Below, one piece after another: positions 13,913 through 22,457 of a stretch of 64,000 nucleotides of DNA. The DNA comes from Halolamina litorea. Its GTDB lineage: Archaea > Halobacteriota > Halobacteria > Halobacteriales > Haloferacaceae. Within the stretch, counting starts at the first letter, position 1, and every line of letters starts with the position of its first letter. Under the pieces are notes generated by a model, which searched no databases, was not told the origin of the DNA, and was given only the letters and a program-made list of their open reading frames with translations. The position numbers and the translations under genes were made by a program. Location of the stretch: assembly GCF_026616205.1 (NCBI RefSeq), contig NZ_JANHGR010000001.1:434001-498000 (forward strand), in the 5' to 3' direction.

Positions 13913-14905
13913 GTGCGTACCCGATCCCTGCTCACGGTCGTCCTCGTCCTCGCCGTCGCCGGCGGCGCCGTCGCGTTCCTTACGCTCGACGGCGCCGACC
14001 GAAGCACCGTCACCTTCGTCGACGGCGAGGACGGCAGCACGCTGGCGACCGTCTCGGTTAGCGTCTCCGACAACTGGTACGAACGCTACGTCGGGCTGAG
14101 CGACACCGACTCGCTGGCCGAGAACGAGGGGATGCTGTTCGTCCACCCGACCGAGGGCGAACACGGCTACGTCATGCGGGACATGGCGTTCCCCATCGAC
14201 ATGGTGTTCGTCGCCGAGAACGGGACCATCACGACGATCCACCACGCCGAACTGCCGCCGGAGGGCGAAGACAGCCCGATCTACGAGGGCTACGGGAAGT
14301 ACGTCGTCGAACTGCCCTACGAGTACACCCTCGACCACGGCATCGAGGTCGGCGACCGAATCGAGGGGCCGGACATCGCCGCCACCGCCACCGACCTCGA
14401 CGAGGGAGCGACGGCGACCGGAAGCGCCACGGACTCCAGTACGGGGACCACCGTCACTTCGACCGAAGCGACCTCCCGCGAACGGGCGACCGTCGGCTTC
14501 ACCGACGCCAGTTCCGAGGGGACGCTCGCGACGGTCTCGGCCGTCGTTTCGGACACCTACGACGAGCGCTACACCGGCTTGAGCGACACCGACTCGCTGG
14601 CCGAGAATGAGGGGATGCTGTTCGTCCACCCGACCGAGGCCGAACACGGCTACGTGATGCGGGAGATGGACTTCCCCATCGACATGGTGTTCGTCGCCGA
14701 GAACGGGACCATCACGACGATCCACCACGCCGAGTTACCCCCTGAAGGCGAGAGCAGCCCCACGTACGAGGGCTACGGGAAGTACGTCGTCGAACTCCCC
14801 TACGAGTACACGCTCGACCACGACATCGAGGTCGGCGACCGCGTCGAAATCCCGCCCGAACACCGAAAGGTGGAGACGGCCACGCCCGCAACCACCGACC
14901 CGTGA
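13913..14905 (+). CDS. Exported protein with two tandem DUF192 domains
   Basis: A 330-residue protein with an N-terminal signal/anchor (LLTVVLVLAVAGGAVAFLTL, residues 6-25) and two DUF192 domains (about residues 40-150 and 200-310) joined by a Thr/Ser-rich acidic linker (ATGSATDSSTGTTVTSTEA). The two domains share long identical runs such as TDSLAENEGMLFVHPTE, FPIDMVFVAENGTITTIHH and YEGYGKYVVELPYEYTLDH, offset by 480 nt, so the duplication is recent or kept uniform by gene conversion. DUF192 function is unknown; relatives are small secreted domains. Start GTG. Its stop overlaps the next gene (GTGA), indicating coupling. Confidence 0.88.
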   Translation: MRTRSLLTVVLVLAVAGGAVAFLTLDGADRSTVTFVDGEDGSTLATVSVSVSDNWYERYVGLSDTDSLAENEGMLFVHPTEGEHGYVMRDMAFPIDMVFVAENGTITTIHHAELPPEGEDSPIYEGYGKYVVELPYEYTLDHGIEVGDRIEGPDIAATATDLDEGATATGSATDSSTGTTVTSTEATSRERATVGFTDASSEGTLATVSAVVSDTYDERYTGLSDTDSLAENEGMLFVHPTEAEHGYVMREMDFPIDMVFVAENGTITTIHHAELPPEGESSPTYEGYGKYVVELPYEYTLDHDIEVGDRVEIPPEHRKVETATPATTDP

Positions 14906-15177
14906 GCGACCACGACGCCGTCGGTTCCCTCGCCGAACAGGAGGGCTGGACCGCCGAGGGGTTCGCCGCCCGCGCCCACTACCGCGGCGACGGCGACCGC
15001 TACAGCATCGAGTACTACGCGCCCAGCCACTGCGTCCTCTACTGGAAGGTCAAGGGCGACGGCGAGACGGCGGTTCCGGTCGGCCGCGACACGGTTCCGG
15101 AACCCCTGCGCGCGAGGATCCGTGCGGACCTCGACGCCGCCGGCGTCGACCCGGCCGTCGAGGACCGACCCCTGTGA
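14902..15177 (+). CDS. Conserved haloarchaeal hypothetical protein
   Basis: A 91-residue soluble acidic protein beginning SDHDAVGSLAEQEGWTAEGF with a central beta-rich part (YSIEYYAPSHCVLYWKVKGDG) and a helical C-terminus (EPLRARIRADLDAAGVDP). No catalytic motif is evident. GTG start overlapping the stop of the DUF192 gene by four bases, so it is probably co-translated with it; a functional link is possible but unproven. Confidence 0.7.
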   Translation: MSDHDAVGSLAEQEGWTAEGFAARAHYRGDGDRYSIEYYAPSHCVLYWKVKGDGETAVPVGRDTVPEPLRARIRADLDAAGVDPAVEDRPL

Positions 15178-15321
15178 GCGACGGTGGGTGAACCCACCAC
15201 CCGAACGCGGTTTTTACCCCCCGGGGTGATCGACCGATACCGGCGATTTCGGCCGGCTCGACGCTCGACTGAGTGTTTCGATTCGTAAAGCCTTTTGAGG
15301 GTGGTGGCGTCGCCGTGGATA

Positions 15322-17256
15322 ATGTCACATCCCTCCGACGAGGACGACCCGTTCGAGGATATCCGTCAGAAGACGGATAACCCGATGCGGCGTCTCTTCG
15401 CCGAGTACGGCGCCCGACACAAGGGCTACTTCGCGCTCGGCTTCTTCGGTAGCGTGATCGCTCGGATCCTCGACTTGCTCCCGCCGCTGCTGCTCGGGAT
15501 CGCCGTCGACGCCATCTTCCGAAACGACGCGGCCTACGACCTCCCGCTCGTGCCCCAGTCGTGGCTGCCAGGGACGACGGAGGGGCAGTTCTGGTTCACC
15601 ATCGGCGCCATCGCCTTCGCCTTCTTCGGCGGGTCGGTGTTCCACTGGATCCGGAACTACGGCTGGAACTCCTTCGCCCAGAACATCCAGCACAGCGTCC
15701 GTACCGACACGTACGACAAGATGCAGCGGCTGAACATGGACTTCTTCGCCGAGAAGCAGACCGGGGAGATGATGTCCATCCTCTCGAACGACGTGAACCG
15801 CCTCGAACGGTTCCTCAACGACGGGATGAACTCCGCGTTCCGGCTCTCGGTGATGGTTATCGGCATCGCGGGGATCCTGCTCTGGCTGAACCCCCGCCTC
15901 GCGGTCGTCACGCTGCTGCCGATCCCGATCATCGCCGCGGTCACCTACAAGTTCATCGACATTATCCAGCCGAAGTACGCCGACGTGCGACAGACCGTCG
16001 GCCACCTCAACAGCCGCCTCGAGAACAACCTCGGCGGCATCAAGGTCATCAAGACGTTCAACACGGAGGGCTTCGAGTCCGACCGCGTCGACGACGTCTC
16101 GATGGAGTACTACGACGCCAACTGGGACGCCATCAGCACGCGAATCCTCTTCTTCCCGGCGCTTCGGGTCATCGCCGGCATCGGGTTCGTCATCACGTTC
16201 GCCGTCGGTGGGCTGTGGGTGCTCGGCGAGGCGCCGACGTGGATCACCGGCGGGCAGGAAACACTCAGCGCCGGTGTGTTCGTCTCGTTCATCCTCTACA
16301 CCCAGCGGTTCATCTGGCCGATGGCGCAGTTCGGCTCGATCATCAACATGTACCAGCGCGCTCGCGCCTCCAGCGCCCGGATGTTCGGCCTGATGGACAC
16401 GCCCTCGCGCATCGTCGAGGACCCCGACGCCGACGACCTCGAAGTCACCGCAGGCGACGTCGAGTACGACGACGTCTCCTTCGGCTACGACGAGGAGACC
16501 ATCGTGGAGGACATCTCCTTCGAGGTCGAGGGCGGCAACACCCTCGCGCTCGTCGGCCCGACCGGCGCCGGCAAGTCGACGGTGCTGAAGCTCCTCCTCC
16601 GCATGTACGACGTGGACGAGGGCGCCATCCGCATCGACCACCAAGACATCCGTGACGTGACCATCCCGTCGCTCCGGAAGAAACTGGGCTACGTCTCACA
16701 GGACACGTTCATGTTCTACGGGACGGTCTCGGACAACATCGAGTACGGCACCTTCGGCGCCGACCACGAGGAGGTCGTCGAGGCCGCGAAAGCCGCCGAG
16801 GCCCACGACTTCATCATGAACCTCCCCGAGGGGTACGAGACCGAGATCGGCGAGCGCGGGGTCAAGCTCTCGGGTGGCCAGCGCCAGCGCCTCTCCATCG
16901 CCCGCGCGATGCTGAAGGACCCCGAGATCCTGATCCTCGACGAGGCGACCTCCGACGTGGACACGGAGACGGAGATGCTGATCCAGCGCTCCATCGACCG
17001 GCTCACCGAGGACCGCACGACCTTCGCCATCGCCCACCGGCTCTCGACGATCAAGGACGCCGACCAGATCCTCGTGCTGGAGGACGGCCAGATCGCCGAG
17101 CGTGGCACCCACGACGACCTGCTCTCCCAGGACGGCCTCTACGCGCACCTCTGGGGTGTGCAGGCCGGTGAGATCGACGAACTGCCCCAGGAGTTCATCG
17201 AGCGCGCCCAGCGGCGGAACGCGCAGGCCGACGTGGACGCCAGCGACGACGACTGA
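15322..17256 (+). CDS. ABC transporter, fused permease and ATPase (exporter type)
   Basis: A 644-residue half-transporter expected to work as a homodimer exporter of lipids, drugs or peptides. N-terminal membrane domain with six helices (about residues 35-340, including GYFALGFFGSVIARILDLLPPLLLG near the start). C-terminal ATPase (about 375-620): Walker A VGPTGAGKST, Q-loop GYVSQDTFMFYG, signature LSGGQRQRLSIARAML, Walker B ILILDEATSDVD and H-loop FAIAHRLST, all intact. The ATG at 15322 (MSHPSDEDDP) is chosen over the longer frame because its acidic cytosolic N-terminus is typical. An AT-rich site (near 15283-15298) lies about 30 nt upstream. Confidence 0.92.
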   Translation: MSHPSDEDDPFEDIRQKTDNPMRRLFAEYGARHKGYFALGFFGSVIARILDLLPPLLLGIAVDAIFRNDAAYDLPLVPQSWLPGTTEGQFWFTIGAIAFAFFGGSVFHWIRNYGWNSFAQNIQHSVRTDTYDKMQRLNMDFFAEKQTGEMMSILSNDVNRLERFLNDGMNSAFRLSVMVIGIAGILLWLNPRLAVVTLLPIPIIAAVTYKFIDIIQPKYADVRQTVGHLNSRLENNLGGIKVIKTFNTEGFESDRVDDVSMEYYDANWDAISTRILFFPALRVIAGIGFVITFAVGGLWVLGEAPTWITGGQETLSAGVFVSFILYTQRFIWPMAQFGSIINMYQRARASSARMFGLMDTPSRIVEDPDADDLEVTAGDVEYDDVSFGYDEETIVEDISFEVEGGNTLALVGPTGAGKSTVLKLLLRMYDVDEGAIRIDHQDIRDVTIPSLRKKLGYVSQDTFMFYGTVSDNIEYGTFGADHEEVVEAAKAAEAHDFIMNLPEGYETEIGERGVKLSGGQRQRLSIARAMLKDPEILILDEATSDVDTETEMLIQRSIDRLTEDRTTFAIAHRLSTIKDADQILVLEDGQIAERGTHDDLLSQDGLYAHLWGVQAGEIDELPQEFIERAQRRNAQADVDASDDD

Positions 17257-17285
17257 TCGTCGGGGCGATCTTCGCGCGCGGCAGG

Positions 17286-17291
17286 TTTATT
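17286..17291 (+). promoter_or_regulatory. TATA box placing the transcript start at the ATA codon at 17316
   Basis: TTTATT, 25-30 nt upstream of the codon ATA at 17316. If archaeal spacing holds, the transcript starts at or next to that codon, which would then be a leaderless, non-canonical start. Confidence 0.5.
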
Positions 17292-17315
17292 GTTGCTACT
17301 CGATGAGGTCCGGCT

Positions 17316-17768
17316 ATACCCTCCCTCTCACGCCGCGACGTGCTGCGGGCCGGCGGCGGCGTCGCCGCTGGCGTCGGTCTCGCGGGCTGTTCGTCGGGCC
17401 CCAAACCGGTCGAGTTCCGAATCCTCGATGTCGAACTGCTGAACACCCACGAGGAACCCCACTCCGGGACGCTACTGGTGGTCGAGGACGGCGAGCCCAT
17501 CTATCGGTCGACCATCGACGCCGACGGCGCCGAGGACCCCCAAGCCGGCGGCGGCCTCTTCGAGGGTCTGCCGACCGAGCCCGGTCGCTACGAACTGTAC
17601 GGCTGGCACCAGAACGCGGCGAGCGACGAGTGGGCTCACCTTTCGTTCGACGCCGGGTCACTCCCGGCCGACGGCGTCCCCTGCGTCGACGTGATCCTCA
17701 TGATCGAACCCGGCCGCGAGGCCGGTGTCCGGTCCTTCTTCCTCAGAAGTCTGGGCTGTGACGAGTGA
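17316..17768 (+). CDS. Tat-exported small lipoprotein with apparent ATA start
   Basis: A 150-residue protein with Tat signal SRRDVLRAGGGVAAGVG and lipobox LAGC, then a soluble beta-rich domain (VEFRILDVELLNTHEEPHSG, later YELYGWHQNAASDEW) and two further Cys residues. The conventional start is GTG at 17340, but that codon lies inside the twin-arginine motif and would remove both arginines. The frame upstream is open only to a TGA at 17304 and contains no ATG, GTG or TTG before the Arg pair. The codon 17316 is ATA where sister lipoproteins would have ATG. Either ATA is used, the base is an error, or the gene has lost its start. Function unknown. Confidence 0.65.
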   Translation: MPSLSRRDVLRAGGGVAAGVGLAGCSSGPKPVEFRILDVELLNTHEEPHSGTLLVVEDGEPIYRSTIDADGAEDPQAGGGLFEGLPTEPGRYELYGWHQNAASDEWAHLSFDAGSLPADGVPCVDVILMIEPGREAGVRSFFLRSLGCDE

Positions 17769-17785
17769 GCGGTTGGCTCGACCGC

Positions 17786-18667
17786 TCAGTCCTCGAGGTA
17801 GTCGCCGACGAACAGGTCGACGCGCTCGCGGGTCTCCTCCGGGATCGCGTCGGTCGGCGTGTTGATCGTCCCCTCCAGCGAGCTGTGGCAGTCACACTCG
17901 TGGTCCTCGGGGAACGTGCGGATCGCCTCCTGGATCGCGGCCTTGATGGCGTCTTCGTTGGCCGCGGCGTTCTCGAGCACCTCGTTCAGCGTCACCTCGT
18001 GGTCGTCTTTCCACACGTCGTAGTCCGTGACGCCGGCCAGCGTCGCGTAGCACATCTCGGCCTCGCGGGCGAGCTTGGCTTCCGGGATGGCCGTCATGCC
18101 CACCACGTCCCAGCCCTGCTCGCGGTAGAACTCCGACTCGGCCTTCGTGGAGTACTGGGGCCCCTCGATGCAGACGTAGGTGCCGCCCTCGCTCACGTCG
18201 GCGTCGGCGCCGGTGTCGTCGACGCTGCTCGCCTCGGCGGCGCTACTGAGGTGGTCGACCATCTCCGGGCAGTACGGCTGGGCGAACGGCTGGTGGACGA
18301 CGATGCCGTCGCCGAAAAAGGAGAGGTCGCGGTGCTTCGTTCGGTCGTAGATCTGATCGGGGACGACCAGCGTGCGCGGGGGGAGTTCCTCGCGCAGGCT
18401 GCCGACCGCGTTGGTCGCGAGCACGTGGGTCACGCCGACCTGCTTCAGCGCGTAGATGTTCGCGCGGTAGGGGAGGTTCGTCGGTGAGTGCTGGTGGTCC
18501 GGCCCGTGTCGAGGGAGGAACGCGACCTCCCGACCCGTCTCGCCGAACTCGCCGATGGTGACCGGCGCCGACGGCGAGCCGTACGGCGTCTGGATCGTCA
18601 CTTCGCGGGTGTTGCTGAGCGGCAGCGACTCGTAGATGCCCGAGCCACCGATGAAGCCGATGGTCAT
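17786..18667 (-). CDS. mtnP: S-methyl-5'-thioadenosine phosphorylase
   Basis: A 293-residue purine nucleoside phosphorylase of the MTAP type, which splits methylthioadenosine with phosphate during methionine salvage. Diagnostic parts: MTIGFIGGSGIYE at the start, FLPRHGPDHQHSPTNLPYRANI (phosphate-binding region), NAVGSLREELPPRTLVVPDQ, and the purine/MTA pocket EGPQYSTKAESEFYR and MTAIPEAKLAREAEMCYATLAGVTDYD. The ATG at 18667 is chosen because the family begins there; a TATA-like TTTATT (minus strand, 18691-18696) is 24-29 nt upstream. A Cys pair (CDCH) near residue 254 could be structural. Cytosolic. Confidence 0.93.
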   Translation of the reverse strand: MTIGFIGGSGIYESLPLSNTREVTIQTPYGSPSAPVTIGEFGETGREVAFLPRHGPDHQHSPTNLPYRANIYALKQVGVTHVLATNAVGSLREELPPRTLVVPDQIYDRTKHRDLSFFGDGIVVHQPFAQPYCPEMVDHLSSAAEASSVDDTGADADVSEGGTYVCIEGPQYSTKAESEFYREQGWDVVGMTAIPEAKLAREAEMCYATLAGVTDYDVWKDDHEVTLNEVLENAAANEDAIKAAIQEAIRTFPEDHECDCHSSLEGTINTPTDAIPEETRERVDLFVGDYLED

Positions 18668-18690
18668 GTCCGCCTTTCTCCCTCCACCGG

Positions 18691-18696
18691 AATAAA
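18691..18696 (-). promoter_or_regulatory. TATA box of mtnP
   Basis: TTTATT on the minus strand, 24-29 nt before the mtnP ATG; implies a leaderless transcript. Confidence 0.5.
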
Positions 18697-18793
18697 CGGC
18701 GGCGGTTCGGGGCGGTTCCGGCAAGCTGTGCTGGGTGTGACGTGTTACCGTCTGTTGCTCGCCTTCAAGACCCCCCACGACTTTCGATACGTA

Positions 18794-20230
18794 ATGACCT
18801 CCACTCGCTCCGAACGCTCCTCGCTCACCCGGGGACCGCTGTTACGCCCGCTGATACGGCTCGCCTGGCCGCTGGTGGCGATCCAGCTCCTCCAGGTCGC
18901 GTACAACCTCGTCGACACCGTCTGGCTGGGTCGCCTCTCGGCCGACGCCGTCGGCGCGCTGAGCCTGGCGTTCCCGCTCGTCTTCCTCGTCATCTCCATC
19001 GGTGGCGGCTTCACCGCCGCGGGCGCGATCCTCGTCGCCCAGCACACCGGCGCCGGCGGCGACCGGGCGGCGGGCCGTATCGCGGGCCAGACGCTCGGTT
19101 TCGTCGGAATCGTCTCCGTCGTCGTCGGCGCGGTCGGCTTTCTCGCCACGGGGCCGCTCCTGTCGATGCTGCCGGCCGATCCCGCGACGACCGAGCGGGT
19201 GATCCCGCTGTCGGCGGAGTACATGCGAGTGTTCTTCCTCGGCTCGCCGGCGCTCTTTGGCTTCTTCGTGTTCTCCTCGCTGATGCGCGGCGTCGGCGAC
19301 ACGCGGACGCCGCTCGTGGTGATGTTCGTCTCGGTGCTGGTCAACGTCGCCCTCGATCCGTTCCTCATCTTCGGCTGGTGGGTGTTCCCCGCGATGGGCG
19401 TCGAGGGCGCCGCGATCGCCACAGTCACCTCGCGCGTCGTCGCGACCGTCGCCGGGATGTACGTCCTGTTCGGCACGGACCTCGGGCTGACGATCGAGCC
19501 CCGCGACCTGATCCCCAAGCCGGGACCGGTCCGGGAGATCGTCGAGTTGGGCGTCCCGACGGCGTTGGAGCAGTCCGGGACCGCGCTGGCGATGGTCGTC
19601 GCCACCGCGATGGTCGCCACCTTCCCGCCCGCCGTCGTCGCCGCCTACGGGCTGGGTAACCGCCTGATGTCGCTGGTCACGCTGCCGGCGATGGGGCTCT
19701 CACAGGCGATGGACACCGCGGTCGGCCAGAACCTCGGCGCCGACGAACCCGAGCGCGCGACCAAGGCCGTCAAACTCGGTATGGGTCTCGTCGTCGCCGT
19801 ACTCGCGGTCGTGGCCGTCGTCGTCGCCACGTTCCCCGAACCGATCGTGACGGCGTTCCTGCCCGAGCAGAGTGCGACCGCCGCCGCCACCATCGGCCAC
19901 GCCTCGACGTACCTCCGGATCATGAGCATCGCGTTCGTGTTCTTCGGGACGTTCCAGGTAGCGATGGGCACCTTCCGGGGCGCGGGCAACACCACGACCG
20001 CGCTGGCGCTCTCGCTGATCGCCCTCTGGGTGGTTCGGCTCCCGGCGACCTACCTGCTCGCGTTCCCGCTGGGCTGGGGGCCGACCGGCGTCTGGACCGC
20101 CGTCGCGCTGGGCGACGTGGTCGGGTCGCTTTCGGCGCTGTTCTGGCTCTCCCGCGGGACGTGGAAGTCCGCGGTCGTCGAAGTCGAGCCAAAGGAGACG
20201 ACGAGCGACGTGGTCCCGGCACACGATTAG
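18794..20230 (+). CDS. MATE family efflux transporter
   Basis: A 478-residue 12-helix multidrug/cation antiporter. Two related six-helix halves: the first begins RLAWPLVAIQLLQVAYNLVDTVWLG, the second ELGVPTALEQSGTALAMVVATAMVA. Typical motifs include the Asn-Asp-Trp run YNLVDTVWLGRLS and SLMRGVGDTRTP ending helix 6, mirrored by GTFRGAGNTTTAL. The ATG at 18794 is the start matching family length; the longer upstream frame is Arg-rich shadow sequence. It probably exports cationic compounds with Na+ or H+. It is divergent from mtnP. Confidence 0.9.
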   Translation: MTSTRSERSSLTRGPLLRPLIRLAWPLVAIQLLQVAYNLVDTVWLGRLSADAVGALSLAFPLVFLVISIGGGFTAAGAILVAQHTGAGGDRAAGRIAGQTLGFVGIVSVVVGAVGFLATGPLLSMLPADPATTERVIPLSAEYMRVFFLGSPALFGFFVFSSLMRGVGDTRTPLVVMFVSVLVNVALDPFLIFGWWVFPAMGVEGAAIATVTSRVVATVAGMYVLFGTDLGLTIEPRDLIPKPGPVREIVELGVPTALEQSGTALAMVVATAMVATFPPAVVAAYGLGNRLMSLVTLPAMGLSQAMDTAVGQNLGADEPERATKAVKLGMGLVVAVLAVVAVVVATFPEPIVTAFLPEQSATAAATIGHASTYLRIMSIAFVFFGTFQVAMGTFRGAGNTTTALALSLIALWVVRLPATYLLAFPLGWGPTGVWTAVALGDVVGSLSALFWLSRGTWKSAVVEVEPKETTSDVVPAHD

Positions 20231-20243
20231 GGCCGGGACTCGG

Positions 20244-21200
20244 TTAGACCAGCGCGCCCGACTGCAGCACCGAGATAAGCAGCGTCAGTAGCGGCACCGA
20301 CAGCAGCGTCGTGACCGCGACGACCGTCGAGACGAACTCCGGCGCGCTCACCCCACCGACCTCCACGTCGTCGGCGAACTCGATCAGCAACACCAGCGGC
20401 GTCACCGCCGCGGGCATCGACGACTCGAGCACGTAGGTCCGGGCGACTTCGGGCTGGTCGAAGCCGACCAGCAGCGCGATTCCGATGGCGAGTGCGGGCG
20501 CGAGGACCATCTTCCCGGCCGCCGCGACGCCGATCTCCGGCAGGGCGGCGCCGAAGTTGGTGTTCGCCAACTGGATCCCGAGGATCAGCAGCATCACCGG
20601 GATCGAGGCGTCGCCGACCAGCGAGAGCGTCTCCATCGCCGTCGAGTCGAGCGGGGGGACGATGTCGAGGGTCCTGGCGAGCAGGCCGGCGGCGACCGCG
20701 TAGATCAGCGGGATCCGGAACACGCGCCGCAGCGCGCCCAGTCCCGCGCTCCCGCCGCCCCGGGAGGCGACGTAGACGCCGATGGTGAACATCAACACCG
20801 ACTGGACCGCGACGTACAGCACGGCCACGCTGCGGCCCGTCTCGCCGAACGCGAAGTCGCTCACCGGGATGCCGTAGTTGCCGGCGTTGGGGAACGTCGA
20901 GACCAGCACCAGCGCCGAGAGCGTCGACGTGCCCACGCCGATCAGCCGGCCGGCGATCTCGACGATCGCGGCCATCCCGATCGTGAACGCGGCGATGGCC
21001 GCCGCCAGTTTCAGCAGCGTCCCGCCCGAGAGCGTCGAGGCCATCAGGCTGTGCAGCACGAGCGATGGCGCGAGCACGTAGACGACGGCGGTGTTCAACG
21101 GGCCGGGCTCTACGTCCTTGAGTCGCCCGAGCACGACGCCGACGGTCGCGATGAGGACGATGGGGAGGATCGCCGAAGCGAAGATCGAGAACAGCGACAC
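20244..21200 (-). CDS. AEC (auxin efflux carrier) family transporter
   Basis: A 318-residue membrane protein with about ten helices. It begins SIFASAILPIVLIATVGVVLGR, contains the family's fourth-helix motif STFPNAGNYGIPV (about residues 101-113) and ends with the inverted repeat half (GKMVLAPALAIGIALLVGF, SSMPAAVTPLVLLIEF). Relatives export carboxylates such as malate. GTG start. It is convergent with the MATE gene (13 nt between stops) and does not appear coupled to corA. Confidence 0.87.
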   Translation of the reverse strand: MSLFSIFASAILPIVLIATVGVVLGRLKDVEPGPLNTAVVYVLAPSLVLHSLMASTLSGGTLLKLAAAIAAFTIGMAAIVEIAGRLIGVGTSTLSALVLVSTFPNAGNYGIPVSDFAFGETGRSVAVLYVAVQSVLMFTIGVYVASRGGGSAGLGALRRVFRIPLIYAVAAGLLARTLDIVPPLDSTAMETLSLVGDASIPVMLLILGIQLANTNFGAALPEIGVAAAGKMVLAPALAIGIALLVGFDQPEVARTYVLESSMPAAVTPLVLLIEFADDVEVGGVSAPEFVSTVVAVTTLLSVPLLTLLISVLQSGALV

Positions 21201-21260
21201 TACCGGTGCGTCGTCGGTGAGTCGGCAAGAACGGTTCGGTTTCGGCGGTTCCGGCCGGTC

Positions 21261-22247
21261 TCAGAGCCAGCCCTGCCGACGGAAGTGGGCGATCATCAGC
21301 GCCGCCACCAGCGTCATCCCGAGCATCGTCGCCGGGTAGGCGTACCTCCAGCCGAGTTCGGGCATCGACAGCTCCGTCCCCGCGAAGTTCATCCCGTAGA
21401 CGCCGACGACGAACGTCAGCGGGATGAAGATGGTCGCGACCACCGTCAGCGTCTTCATCACGTCGTTTGTCGACTGCGAGACGGCGTTGAGGTAGATGTC
21501 CCGCGAGCCACCCGTCAGGTCGCGGTAGGTCTCGATCAGGTCGACGACCTGCACGAGGTGGTCGTACACGTCCCGGAAGTACTTCTCGTTGGCCTCGGCG
21601 ACCTGTGGGATGTCGCCCCGGGAGAGCGCGCCGACGGCCTCGCGGGCCGGCCACGTCACCTTCCGGAACGCCAGTAGGTCCCGACGAACGCCGTTGAGTT
21701 CCTCGAGGATCTCCGGTTGGGGGTGGCCGAGCACCCGCTCCTCGACGGACTCGATGTCGTCCTCGATCTCGTCGAGCACGTCGAAGTAGTCGTCGACGAT
21801 CGCGTCGAGGACGCGGTAGGCAAGGAAGTCCGCGCCCCGGTTGGCGATCCGGCCGCTGTTGCGGACCCACGCCGGCGCCGTCGGGTCCACCAGTTCGAGC
21901 TCCGGCGGCGCGAGAGTCACGAGCCAGCCGTCGCCGATGAACAGTCCCACCGACCGGGTGTGGACCTCCTTGCCGAACGCCACGTCGTCGCGCTGGCTGA
22001 GTCGCGTGGTCTTCAACAGGACGAACGTGTGGTCCTCGTACTCCTCGACCTTTGGGCGGGTGTGCTCGTCGAGTACGTCCTCGATCGCCAGCGGGTGAAC
22101 CCCGAACCGCCCCTCGATGGTCTCCAAGTCCGCACCCTCGTCGACGGTCGCGTGGACCCACGTCTCCCCGGGGGCGTCGATGGCCGCGCCCACGTCGTCG
22201 TACTCTTCGACGCCGTCGGTCGTGTAGGCGACCGCCTGCAGGGTCAT
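21261..22247 (-). CDS. corA: CorA-family magnesium/divalent cation channel
   Basis: A 328-residue Mg2+ channel. Large acidic cytosolic domain (residues 1-265) with IEDVLDEHTRPKVEEYEDHTF and long coiled stalk (DVLDEIEDDIESVEERVL), then two C-terminal helices: the first ends with the selectivity motif YGMNF (about residue 291), the second is YPATMLGMTLVAALMIAHF. All hallmarks are intact. Start ATG at 22247 overlaps the stop of the small membrane gene upstream (ATGA), so the two are coupled. Confidence 0.93.
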   Translation of the reverse strand: MTLQAVAYTTDGVEEYDDVGAAIDAPGETWVHATVDEGADLETIEGRFGVHPLAIEDVLDEHTRPKVEEYEDHTFVLLKTTRLSQRDDVAFGKEVHTRSVGLFIGDGWLVTLAPPELELVDPTAPAWVRNSGRIANRGADFLAYRVLDAIVDDYFDVLDEIEDDIESVEERVLGHPQPEILEELNGVRRDLLAFRKVTWPAREAVGALSRGDIPQVAEANEKYFRDVYDHLVQVVDLIETYRDLTGGSRDIYLNAVSQSTNDVMKTLTVVATIFIPLTFVVGVYGMNFAGTELSMPELGWRYAYPATMLGMTLVAALMIAHFRRQGWL

Positions 22248-22414
22248 CGTTCGACCCCCGACCCTGGCACGCCCCCGATGACGACCAGCACGATGCCGAC
22301 CATCAGCGCCGTCAGCGAGAACGCGCGGCCGGGGTAGGGGACGTACACCCCGACGAGGTAGCCGAGCAGGCCGGCGACGAGCAGCCCCCAACCGGCGAGT
22401 ACGCGTCGTTGCAT
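22244..22414 (-). CDS. Small two-helix membrane protein coupled to corA
   Basis: A 56-residue protein with two predicted helices: LAGWGLLVAGLLGYLVGVYV (about 6-25) and FSLTALMVGIVLVVIGGV (about 32-49), and short polar ends (MQRR, PGSGVER). Its TGA overlaps the corA ATG. It could assist or regulate the channel (inference from coupling only). No family is recognised. Confidence 0.72.
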   Translation of the reverse strand: MQRRVLAGWGLLVAGLLGYLVGVYVPYPGRAFSLTALMVGIVLVVIGGVPGSGVER

Positions 22415-22457
22415 GCGCTGGCGTTCGGGGCTGGGGTAGTTAAAAGCGCCCGGGCTC

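Noticed and set aside
17304-17320. ATG at 17304 as the start of the Tat lipoprotein
   Set aside because: It is in another frame; its product would be Arg-rich with no signal, and no single reading joins it to the lipobox.
20227-22161. Very long minus-strand open frame of 644 codons
   Set aside because: It is an Arg/Gly/Asp-rich shadow of the AEC and corA genes, a usual effect of GC-rich third positions.
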